This document shows, piece by piece, positions 24,790 to 34,500 of a DNA stretch of 64,000 nt. The notes below the pieces were generated by a model. It made no database searches, was not told where the DNA came from, and worked only from the letters and a program-made list of their open reading frames with translations. The first letter of the stretch is position 1; each line of letters starts with the position of its first letter. Source of the stretch: Sitta carolinensis. Lineage: Eukaryota > Chordata > Aves > Passeriformes > Sittidae. The DNA lies in the NCBI GenBank assembly GCA_032173965.1, contig CM063289.1:30670690-30734689 (forward strand), in the 5' to 3' direction. Position numbers and translations under genes: made by a program.

Positions 24790-25602
24790 CAGCAGCGGTG
24801 ACCAGCATCCCGACAGCACGCACATGATGCCCAGCAGCTGCAGCAGCGTCTCGGTGGCGATGCGGCCCCAGCGCGACCCGGGCGCCGTTCCGCCGGCCTT
24901 GGCTCGGCAGCGGGCCACCAGCGCGCCCATGGTGGCCAGGTTGCAGGCGCCGGTGACCACGAGGGCCAGCAGCCCCAGGGAGGCGAAGGCGGCGGCGAAG
25001 GCGCTGCCGCCGGCCGTGCTGATGAAGCACCAGGTGCCGGGCCACTGCAGCGCGTAGCGGCCCAGCCCGGCCAGCGGCAGCAGCGCGAAGGCCACGCCGG
25101 CCGCCCAGATGGCGACCAGCCCGCGCTCGGTGGCCCGCGGGCTCATGTGGCTGGCGTACCAGTGCGGGGCGCGGATGGCCAGCGCCCGCTCCACGGCCAT
25201 GGCGCTGGCGATCAGCAGCGGGCACAGCCCGAACACCGTCATGCTGAAGCCGAAGAAGTCGCAGACGCGGCCCGAGGGGTCCATGGCGGCCAAGGAGCGG
25301 CCCGACAGGTACACGGAGATGACGATGGGGCTGGTGAGCAGCTGGCCCAGCATGTCGGTGAGCGCCAGGGAGCCGATGCACAGCAGGAAGGAGCGCTTCC
25401 TGCGGCTGCCCTTGGCGCGGTAGCTGCGGGACACGAGCAGCATGGCCAGGGCATTGCCCAGCACGCCCGTCAGCATCATGCTCAGCGGGATGGCCACGGA
25501 CAGGGCGCTGCCGCGCTCGGCGGCACGGCCCGTGCCGTTCCCCCGCGGGCCCGGCCCGCCGGCCGCGCTGCCGTTGGGCGGGCGATGCTGCCAGGGGCTC
25601 AT
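24790..25602 (-). CDS. PTGER3: PTGER3, prostaglandin E2 receptor EP3, coding exon 1 (N terminus to TM6)
   Basis: EP3 is a class A GPCR of the plasma membrane that binds prostaglandin E2 and mainly couples to Gi. The exon encodes 271 residues from the Met at 25602. The N terminus has two N-glycosylation sequons (NGS at residue 10, NGT at 22). TM1 follows ([16 protein letters not shown], about 46-61), then [18 protein letters not shown] (TM2), [10 protein letters not shown] (TM3) with [15 protein letters not shown] as the prostanoid ERC/DRY equivalent, WPGTWCF in extracellular loop 2, and [20 protein letters not shown] (TM6). It ends at a phase-0 donor gtaggt at 24789. An upstream in-frame ATG at 25698 would add 32 residues, largely from a 12-bp repeat, so the internal Met is preferred. 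The second extracellular loop is shorter than in mammals. It is not EP1, EP2 or EP4: the core sequence follows human EP3 closely. Confidence 0.95.
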
Positions 25603-25619
25603 CCCGGGCGGGCACGGCC

Positions 25620-25682
25620 CGCACGGAGCGGGCACGGAGCGGGCACGGAGCGGGCACGGAGCGGGCACGGAGCCGGCAGCGC
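25620..25682. repeat. 12-bp tandem repeat just upstream of the PTGER3 start codon
   Basis: About five copies of gcacggagcggg. Read from the upstream ATG, this is the source of the [13 protein letters not shown] residues and argues against that start. Confidence 0.85.
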
Positions 25683-25739
25683 CCCGGCCGCCCCGCACGG
25701 CCGCTTTATGTGAGGGGCGGGCGGGAGCCGCCCCGGGGC

Positions 25740-26385
25740 CGGGAGAGGCGGAGCGGGAGCGGGCAGAGCCGGGCAGGGAGCGGAGCGGGCTGGGAGCGGA
25801 GCGGGCAGAGGAGCGGGGAGAGGAGCGGGCAGGGAGCGGAGCGGGCTGGGAGCGGAGCGGGCTGGGAGCGGAGCGGGCAGAGGAGCGGGCTGGGAGCGGT
25901 CAAGGAGCGGAGCGGGCTGGGAGCGGAGCGGGCAGAGGAGCGGGGAGAGGAGCGGGCAGGGAGCGGGCAGAGCCGGGCAGGGAGCGGAGCGGGCTGGGAG
26001 CGGAGCGGGCACGGGAACCGGGCTGGGCAGGGAGAGGAGCGGGCAGGGAGCGGGCAGAGCCGGGGAGGGAGCGGGCTGGGCAGGGAGAGGAGCGGGCAGG
26101 GGAACCGGGCTGGGCTGGGGATGGAGCGGGCACGGGAACCGGGCCGGGCAGGGAGCGGGCAGAGCCGGGGAGGGAGCGGGCTGGGCAGGGAGCAGAGCGG
26201 GCACGGGAACCGCCGCAGGATGAGGGCACGGACGGCGGCAGGGATTGGAGCGGGCACGGGAACCGGGCCGGGCAGGGATTGGAGCGGGCACGGGAACCGG
26301 GCCGGGTAGGGATTGGAGCGGGCACGGGAACCGGGCCGGGTAGGGATTGGGCGGGCACGGGAACCGGGCTGGGCAGAGGACGGTG
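25740..26385. repeat. GC-rich minisatellite upstream of PTGER3
   Basis: The left part repeats gagcggagcgggctgg and gagcgggcagaggagc motifs. The right part shifts to gagcgggcacgggaaccggg units joined by ccgggcagggattg. Strong purine excess on the plus strand. Confidence 0.9.
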
Positions 26386-26389
26386 CTCC

Positions 26390-26545
26390 GAGAGCGGCTG
26401 AGGGAGCTGGGAAAGCTCAGCTGGAGCAAAGAAGGCTCAGTGGGGGAAATTCTGGATCAGCACAACTCCTGCCAGGAGCGGACAGCCGGGGGGATTTGGG
26501 ATCTGCTCCCAGGGAACAGGGACAGGAGGGGAGAGAACAGCCACA
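26390..26545 (+). mobile_element. CR1-derived fragment (no internal array)
   Basis: Text such as gctgagggagctgggaaagc, tcagctggagcaaagaaggc and gggatttgggatctgctccc matches the internal CR1 block that, in four other places in this window, carries a 30-bp minisatellite. Here only a single unit is present. Confidence 0.7.
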
Positions 26546-26547
26546 GG

Positions 26548-26970
26548 CTGGGCAGGTGATGGGCGTCGGTCAGTGCAGGTGACAGGGGTCAGGGTCAGTG
26601 TAGGTGACAGGGTCAGGGTCAGTGCAGGTGACAGGGTCAGTGCAGGTGACAGGGGTCAGTCTGGGCAGGTGACAGGTCAGTGCAGGTGACAGGGTCAGTC
26701 TGTGCAGGTGACAGGGTCAATGCAGGTGACAGGGGTCAGTCTGGGCAGGTGACAGGGTCAGGTCAGTGCAGGTGACAGGGGTCAGTCTGTGCAGGTGACA
26801 GGGTCAGTGCAGGTGACAGGGGTCAGTCTGTGCAGGTGACAGAGTCAGTGCAGGTGACAGGGGTCAGTCAGTGCAGGTGACAGGTCAGTGCAGGTGACAG
26901 GGGTCAGTCGTGCAGGTGACAGGGTCAGTGCAGGTGACAGGGTCAGTCAACGGTCAGTGCAGGTGACAGG
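26548..26970. repeat. Minisatellite between PTGER3 and ZRANB2
   Basis: Units of about 16-30 bp built on gtgcaggtgacagggtca, with a longer form containing ggtcagtctg. Each unit contains CAGGTGAC. The array ends about 50 bp from the inferred ZRANB2 polyadenylation site. Confidence 0.9.
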
Positions 26971-27019
26971 GATTCAGTGCGATGGTGACAGGTCTGAGTG
27001 TCCCCAAGACAAAGCACTG

Positions 27020-28536
27020 GAGTACAGTTGACTCACAGGTTTTATTTACACTTGTCTACAGCATCATTTTGCCTTACACGTTCTCTAAGCCAAATGAACC
27101 ATCCTCCTGCTTTGCCTGTGGCCTATCAGTTGCTAAATTTAAACCCTCTCATCTGGTAAGTACAGCAACAATTGGAATACAAAGCACAAGAAAACCCAAG
27201 GCTAACAACAGAGCGTCTACTTGATCTGGTTTTACAGTTTAGTTGGACGTTGGAGTCAGAGGCACAGTTACAGACTAACCTGCTCTTGTGCAACCTACAC
27301 ACATTTAGCATGGAAATTAGAGAGAAAAGAAAGCATTAAAAAGAAACTGCATTTTTTTCTGCAAAGAGATTTATCAAAATACCTCTACACCAAAACATTT
27401 TGCTTCTAGACCAGTCCGTAAGACGTGGCTCAAAAAAAAAAAAAAAAAAAAAAAAGGGAAAAAAAAAAAAAGAGAAACAAAAAAAGCAGAATGGAGATTT
27501 TCGATTTTGCTCCGTTTGTTTCTGTGCAGTTTATCAAAAGAAGCAGCAAATCTGGCAGTTTTATTACTGAAAGAAATGAAGGTATATTGCTCTTTGCTTG
27601 CTTAGAAAGAATGCTCCTTACCATACTTACCTTGTGATGGCACTGAAGAAACTTAAACCTTTCTTAACCAAACGGAGCTCAAGAGAGACCGAGTTTTATA
27701 CTCAAATGAATTCCATAAAGCATTTTAAGCCATAAATTATGTTGAAGGGAAAAAGAATGATCGATGAAGAAGACGTTGAAGATGCCAGAACTTTCTACAC
27801 AGTTTATTCATTCTCATTTTTAAAGAAAAATAAAATTGAGATACCTTGAAAATTTTAGTCAGCCCCAAAGGAAATTTTACAGGCGGCCTGCAGAAGCTTC
27901 CCCTGATTCCAAGGAGCCAGTTCCACACTCCTGCAGCCCAGGAGCAGATCCCAAGTGATCCGTTTGTAAGGAGGGGTCCTGGAGTCCGGGCTCTGGAAAC
28001 CACCACAGCCACAGCACTGTCCTGCCTGCCAGGCATGAGGCTAACTCCCTCTGCAATCACGATGGGCTGGGGGCTGAGCTGCTAGAGAGGGGGGTCTGTC
28101 TGCACTGGCACTGCTACGTGGCACAAGGAAACTGCCCAGCCCTGGCCCCGCTGTGCCCCCAGCCCTGCCCTGGTCCCACGGGAGCTCCATCCTGCTCTGC
28201 CAAACTCACGGCTTCCTCCTCACACAGACAGCTGTGCCAGGACACTGCTCCTCCAGCTGAGGGAGCTGGGGATGGAAGAACTCATCTTGAAAAATAACAA
28301 ACCCCCTCCCCAGAGCACAGAGCTTCCCCCGTGCCGGGGAGTTTATGGCTTAAAATGCTACTGCGGGTTTGGGTGATGGATGAACAAAGCTGCAGTTTGC
28401 CAGAAAGCCAGGACAGACATGCACCTCTACTAGCAGATTGAGCACTTCTGACCAAGTAAGACACCAACTTCTCAAAAATGTCTCATGCACTGACTGGAAT
28501 TTTGGTGGGTTTTTGTTAAGTGTGAGCTTTTATACA
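27020..28536 (-). other. ZRANB2: ZRANB2 3' UTR and polyadenylation signals
   Basis: AT-richer non-repetitive sequence follows the stop codon. AATAAA on the minus strand occurs at 27808-27803, 27565-27560 and 27046-27041. The last lies at the boundary with the 26.5-27.0 kb minisatellite and is the best candidate for the transcript end. A U-rich tract on the transcript corresponds to the plus-strand poly-A at about 27431-27485. The exact 3' end is inferred. Confidence 0.6.
27619..27634 (-). promoter_or_regulatory. Consensus 5' splice donor inside the ZRANB2 3' UTR
   Basis: The minus strand reads CAAG/gtaagtatgg with the junction at 27631/27630, a near-perfect U1 site. Because ZRANB2 is alternatively spliced at its 3' end in mammals, it may belong to an alternative 3' exon. 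A chance match is possible. Confidence 0.35.
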
Positions 28537-28599
28537 TTATTTCTTTTTAGAACTCGTACGGGAACCAGAATGGGAGGATCCGGAGGAAGATCTGCGGCT
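28537..28599 (-). CDS. ZRANB2: ZRANB2 terminal coding exon (exon 10)
   Basis: The minus strand reads ttgcagag followed by RRSSSGSSHSGSRTSSKKK and a TAA at 28539-28537. This matches the known C-terminal end (RSSSGSSHSGSRSSSKKK in human). The conserved frame is entered only if the exon starts at 28597, after the second AG of a tandem gcagag acceptor. Use of the first AG (start 28599) shifts the frame to a different tail ending VLKRNNV. Confidence 0.85.
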   Translation of the reverse strand, partial: SRRSSSGSSHSGSRTSSKKK

Positions 28600-31500
28600 C
28601 TGCAAGATACAAATGGAGAAAGCATGCACAGAAATGAGCTCAGATTCATCCTGGCACCCACTCTGAGCAGCATCCTACCATAGCTGGAAGCCAAGTATAT
28701 CTCATGGGGGGCCTTACAAGAGTATACAAGTAACTTCAAGCCACTAATTTAACGCTCAAAGTCTAAGTTTAATACTGAGAGTAGAATACAGTTTCTATTT
28801 CAATGCAGTGTTTACTTAAGAAAATAATTCAAAACGAACACATTAACACTGTCACACACTGAAAGAAGGGTGAGCCAGGTCTTTGTAAGGAACATGCTCC
28901 TACCAGGAGGAACTTCATTGGAGGGGGAAGGGGGGAAATTATTCAACAAAAGCCATTACAGAGGGGTTAACAAAAGCAAGAGTAGGGCGAGCGAGGAAAC
29001 TACTTTAATATGAGAGTAACTGCTCGGACTCAAATGCTTCCCAGTGAATCTCAGTCCTCGGATAACTACAATAAACCATCACACATGTCAATACAGCCAT
29101 TCTTATTCTACATAAACCCAAACCTTTCGGGTGACCGTGATCTCGAGCGCCTTTTTTTGCGATCACCAGAGGAAGAGGATCTAGAGCGGCTCCGCTTCTT
29201 GCCTCTCTCGGGGAAGACGAGGAGCGAGAGCTGGAGTAAGATCTTTTCCTTGGGGTGGAAGACCCCCTGTAGGACCTGGAGCTGGATCTTTATTGATTGA
29301 GAAATAAATCACATTTAATTCTGGGCTCGTGGAGAAGGCACAAAGACAGAACAAGCAGAGACAGTTTGCATGAACATTCACTACTCTCCTTCCTCCAGGG
29401 GTGGGAAATGAGCACCAGGGGCTTCCATACTTACTGTGCCAAGAGCACTGCTACTGCCAGGGCAGCTTCCCTAGGGAATTCTGCTAAGCAGTGTTTCCTG
29501 ATAACTGGACCACCAATGGTTTGGAAAGCTCTTCCCAGCATTCCCCAAAATGAGCCATTTTGGCAATAAAAGCACTGGGAGCCTGCTGGGAGGCTGCCTC
29601 TGTAAGGACCTTCCTCAGCAGTTAAATTCACACCTCAGAATAAGCTGGAAACCAAGATCTACAGCTGATTTACCATGGTTTATCCTAATGGACACTGACT
29701 TTATCCTAAGGGACATTTCACACTGCACGTTCATCTGACCAGTGACAAATCCAGCTGTTACATTTACAGATCTCAAACTAAATTTCTCAAGAGACTAAAA
29801 CCCTCCTCAACCAAAATACTGCAAAACCTCTCTCGGAATAGAGTCAGAATATTTCAAAACATCTCTTGGAATGTGGTGGGGCACAGGGACACCTTTCCTC
29901 TTCCCAAAAGCAGGGATTCCATGCTGTGCTGACCCTCAGGGGATAATCCAGAGCACGTCCCTGCCCCCACGGGGTGGTGGCACCGTTTGGGATCGTTCTT
30001 CCCAACCCAAGCTCCCCTGTTCAGAATTCTGGGATCCTCTGCATGCATGGAGAAGGGACAGCCCTTCACTCCATCACAGAGGGGCTGTTCTGCCAATGGG
30101 ATGCCTGTGCAAGGACACCTCGAAGGTGCTTTTCCTGTGCCCTGCTCCACACAAATCACTCTGACTGCCTCAGCCTCTCCCACCACGTGCTACCAACGCT
30201 CTCCCGTGATCCCCCAGCTTTACACAGAACAGCTCCTGGAAGATGCAGAATTCTCACTGGACACAACACCAGAAGTACAGTGGCATTGCTAACGTTCCAA
30301 GCAACCCCAGTGGAAAGAGGAAAAGCACCCAAATGCCTGCAGCAGGGAACCATGCACTCAAATCCTTCTTCCTCCACTGCAGCTCGGTGGCGTCCGCTCG
30401 CCCGGCTTAGGCCAGGCTTAACCTCTGGCACCAAAACCTCTGCTCCTCAGTGAACACAGCTGTGGGGCAACACCTGCTGCGGAGAGCCAGCAGGTCTGAC
30501 TTGCAAGATAAAAAGCAGTTAAAGTGTGTGTGAGCAGCCCAGCTGAGCGGGGCCTGTGCCCTGGGCTCTGCAGGGCCAGGCTGTACCGCATTCACCTGGA
30601 TTTGGACCCGCGGGACCGCGACTGTTCCCTGGAGCTGGAGCGCGACCTCGACCTGGAGCTGGAAGAACTCCTGGAATGGGACCTGCAACAACACGGGAGA
30701 GCTCCTTCCAGTGCCTGGCTGGCACTCAGCAGACACCAGGCAGCAGCAGCACAGTCAGAGTCCTCAAACACCAATGCCCTCCTGCCCCCCAGCAACTTTA
30801 AACCAGACACGTTCACGCGGCGAGATCTTGCATTAAAAACGTTATTAAGGCAGCTTTAAATTACAGTTCCTAAGGCAAAGAACAACAATGAAACAGGATT
30901 GCAGTTACGTGGCAAAAAAAGAAATAACTTCCTATCTATTTATTGTTTCATGAAATCAATGCTTTAATTTGTGCCTTAACTGGAAAGCCATCAGTCTCCC
31001 TGGAAGGCAGGGCAGATGAGAGCACTAGGATTGCTCAGCCCAAATCCCCCCCCAGCCAGTTCTCACAAGCACTTTGCAATCAGCTTCAAATTTTCATAAA
31101 GATTTTCCCCTGCAGTATAAATTAAGTGGTTAATTTGGGGCTAAAATACAGCCATATCCAACACAACTTGTAACTGGCCAAAATAATTTCCCAATTTTTC
31201 GCTGATGGATTTTCTCTAAAGCACAAACCACATGAGAAATTTAACAATGGCAGCAGGCTCCAGCAGCCACTGGAAACAAAAGCATTAAGAACAAATTCTA
31301 ATAATGTTTTCAGGTAAAATATATTCTACTTGCTGTCGACCTCTCAGTTTATACTGTTACCAAGACTTTCTCATTTTACTGGGAAGGACACAGCAGTGTG
31401 AACATTTCCTAGTTAGGAAATAGATTTAAACCTTTTCAAAACCCACAAAAATAATAATAATAAAAAAAAAAAAAGCATGCACAAATGGTTAACTGGTATT

Positions 31501-34500
31501 TTCAATTATCTGTAGCTAGAAGCAGAAAGTTCAAGAGGAAGTTGAAATCTCAGTTAGGACAAGTTCCTTTGTACTTCAGTGTCAATATTTGAGAATCAAT
31601 GACCAAAGCTATGGGCAGGTGAGGCTGTGGAGTGTCCTTGGAGCCTCCCAGTCGAGCACTGCACTCAAGCAGTGGGAAGGAGGGGAGGCTGAGCAACAGA
31701 AGAGGCAGCAGGAGCAAGATCCAGCAGTGATGGGGAGAATGCCAAGCCAGAGACTGGGGCTGGCCCCTGGTTCCCAAGAGGGGCTGCAGAATTTTGGGCA
31801 CTGACAGCACTGAGGGGCAATGGTGAGGCTGGGAAGATTAGAAGAAACTTGAACTTTGTGAATTTAATAAATGACCTTGGGAGCTTGTTCTGGTTCATCA
31901 GGATCCTCCCTACATGAGCTGGAAGGCAGCTCAGAAGCTCCAAGATTAATGACATCACCCAATTTCAAAGCACTGACTGCACTGTTCATTTATCACTGAA
32001 TTTAAATAGTAACGAGGGAGTTCAAGCCTGCCCAGCAGACCTTTGTGAGGTCCCACCTAAACCTTCAGTGTTGTTAGAGAATTGCAGACTGGTTTGGGCT
32101 GGAGGGACCTTAAAGCTCCTCTCATCTCACTGGTCCATGGGCAGGGACACCTTTCACCAGAGCAGGCTGCTCCAAGGATTGTCCAGCAAAGCCTTGGGCA
32201 GTTCCAGGGATGGGAACCTTCTGACAATATTGATGGGAACCTTCTGACAACACTGCCCCTGCATTTAAAGCTTTGTCCCTTGCCATTAACTCAAGTTCAA
32301 GTTCCTTGTCTTTCTTCCCAGGATATTGCCATGGTGTCCTCTCCCGGAATCTGCCCGTGCTCATTGTCACTGCCTCTTCTGTTCTCCACTCCAGCAGTGC
32401 CCCCCTCTGTGCAACAACAGAACCACACACGGCCACCGAGCCTCAACACCCCAAACCAACCCACACGACTGCAGCCCTGTGAAGGATTTCACCACCCACC
32501 CACCCACAGAACCCACTGGACCCACTGGACCCAGCCCCACGCCCCCCAGAGCCTCCCTGCTGCAGCTCGGGCACAGCCCCGCCACCTCTGCAAAGGGAGA
32601 GTTATTCACATCATCACACAACTGCAAGGCAAGCAAGACAAAGGAAATAAGGAGGTCAGATACTGACATTTTGCCTGGCGTTACCCTGGACCTGTACCCG
32701 TTTACCTGGACCTAGACCTTGAGCTCGAGTGAGAGGAGGAGCGCGAGGAGGAGCGCGAGGAGCGCGACTTGGAGCGGCTGCGCCGCGGCGCCTTCTTCTT
32801 CTTGGAGCTCTCCTCCTCCTCACTGGCATCCAGGTTGTACTTGGACAGGTCAGCATCGTCTTCATCCTCGTCCTGGGACACGACAGCACAGCACACTCAA
32901 TGCTTTCAGCTCCCCTTCAGGGTTTAGTTATTCTAGCCTTTACCCCGTGCCCTTTCCCAGCCTTTGGAAACGCGACGGAATTTGAGGAGACCCCAGGATT
33001 ACAGTGACTGAAAGTTGGTGTTTTGTACCATAGTTACAAAATCCGGCAGTCCCACCCCCCCACCTCTGTTATCTAACAGAGTTAATGAGCACACAGACAC
33101 ATTTTTACCCCTTACTCCAAGTGAATTTTCCCCCTCAGAATCTCTAAGCAAAGCCCAACTCTGCAGAGACAGATCTCACATGGAAAGTTTGGCGACTGCT
33201 GTATAAAACACGACCATCTGCACATGTCTCTGCAGGGCTGCTGCCCAAAGATGTGGAAAATCCAATAACTGATGCTCATATAGTTCAGAAAAGATGACAA
33301 AAACCCCCTAGAATATTTTATTTTATAAAAAAAAAAAATCAATCTGATGTGGTTTCAAAAGCCTAGAAAGAAAACTCAAGCGCACTTGCTGTAACCACAC
33401 ATCCAGGCTCCAGATAAAGAGCTTGGAGTGCTGGGCTCTGATCTCGGAGAAGCTCGTGATTTCTGATTTAGGCAAGGGCCCGTTTCTGAGTGCAGGTGTT
33501 CAGAACACAGCAGAGCCTGTGCAGGTCTGTCCCAGCAGCTTTGGGCACTGCCAGTGCCAGAGCTCTGCCCCAGGGCAGCTGCAGACACTGCCCAGCCCTC
33601 CCCCTGCTGCTGGGCAGCGCTGCTCTCGGGGTTAAAGGCTGCTCCAAAACAACAACAAACCAGCCTACCTCATCCAATTTATACTTGGAGAGATCTTCAT
33701 CCTCATCCTCCTCATCCTCCCCCTCAGATTCCTTATCTTCCACTTCCTTCAGGATAGAGGCAGGACCCACCGGCTTCCCCCGGTACTTTTTCTTTTTGCG
33801 CCCAAACTGAGGAATTTTGTGGCAGGATTAGAACAGGACTGAACCAAAACCAACCACCAAAGGTATTTTTGACAACGCTTCTATAACAAAATAAAAATCA
33901 TCAATTTTCAGTAAGATCTTGCCCCAAGGGAAAGGGGAGCACTATGGAATATCGATTAGCAACAAGGACTTTCCAAAGAGATGCTCGTCCTGGGAACAAT
34001 GAGGCTCCACAGGGATGAATGGGAATCTGAGCATGTTGCATTTCAGTTTTATGGGATAAAAACCACGAGAGGAGCCTCTCCAGAGCCATCCCTGCCCCTC
34101 CCTTACCTCATCATACTCCCCATCAGACTCCTCCCGCTCTATGTATTCCACGTTCTCCCGTTCATTGAATCCTCCTCCATAGCCTGGAAAAAAGGACAGA
34201 ACAACACCAGCCCTTCAGCTGCACCTCTCAGCTGCTCTGGGCACTGAAACTTCCCCAGGGGCTCTGGAAAGCCTCATGGAATTATAAATCTGCCAGAGGC
34301 ATGGAACAGGATCTCAGGAGGAACATGAATTGTTCCCACGCACGTTTATTAAATGCAGTTTCTCAGAAATCCAATTAAAATAATGGATCAGGACCACTAG
34401 AAGTATTTATCAACTTAATTAATTGCTAAGCACTTCAATAAATTATTTAAGTAACAAATACGTGGATGTGTTATTTGCAATGATAATAATTATCTGAAAT

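Larger units (their letters stand above)
18454..25602 (-). other. PTGER3: PTGER3 gene span (two recognised exons and the 5.3 kb intron)
   Basis: This entry frames the locus. Exon 1 (25602-24790) and exon 2 (from 19467) are separated by an intron of about 5.3 kb. The intron contains a 10-bp array, a CACAGA-type array, an AT-rich unique island and a CR1 fragment. Mammalian EP3 has several alternative C-terminal exons far downstream; here they would lie to the left of 18.4 kb or outside the window. Confidence 0.75.
24540..25740 (-). promoter_or_regulatory. PTGER3: CpG island covering PTGER3 exon 1 and promoter
   Basis: The first exon is CpG-dense throughout, with third positions nearly all G or C. 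The promoter would lie right of 25602, in sequence that becomes repetitive from about 25620. No TATA box was seen. Confidence 0.45.

Noticed and set aside
25603..25698. Upstream in-frame ATG adding 32 residues to PTGER3
   Set aside because: The extra residues come largely from the 12-bp gcacggagcggg repeat; the Met at 25602 leads directly into a typical glycosylated N terminus.
24800..25713. Long open frames on the plus strand and in the other minus frame across PTGER3 exon 1
   Set aside because: They are GC-bias shadows of the receptor exon; neither shows membrane segments or known motifs.
28600..32705. miR-186, hosted in a ZRANB2 intron in mammals
   Set aside because: I looked on the minus strand for the mature 5p core (aaagaattctcc) in the 3' introns and did not find it; absence by eye is not proof.
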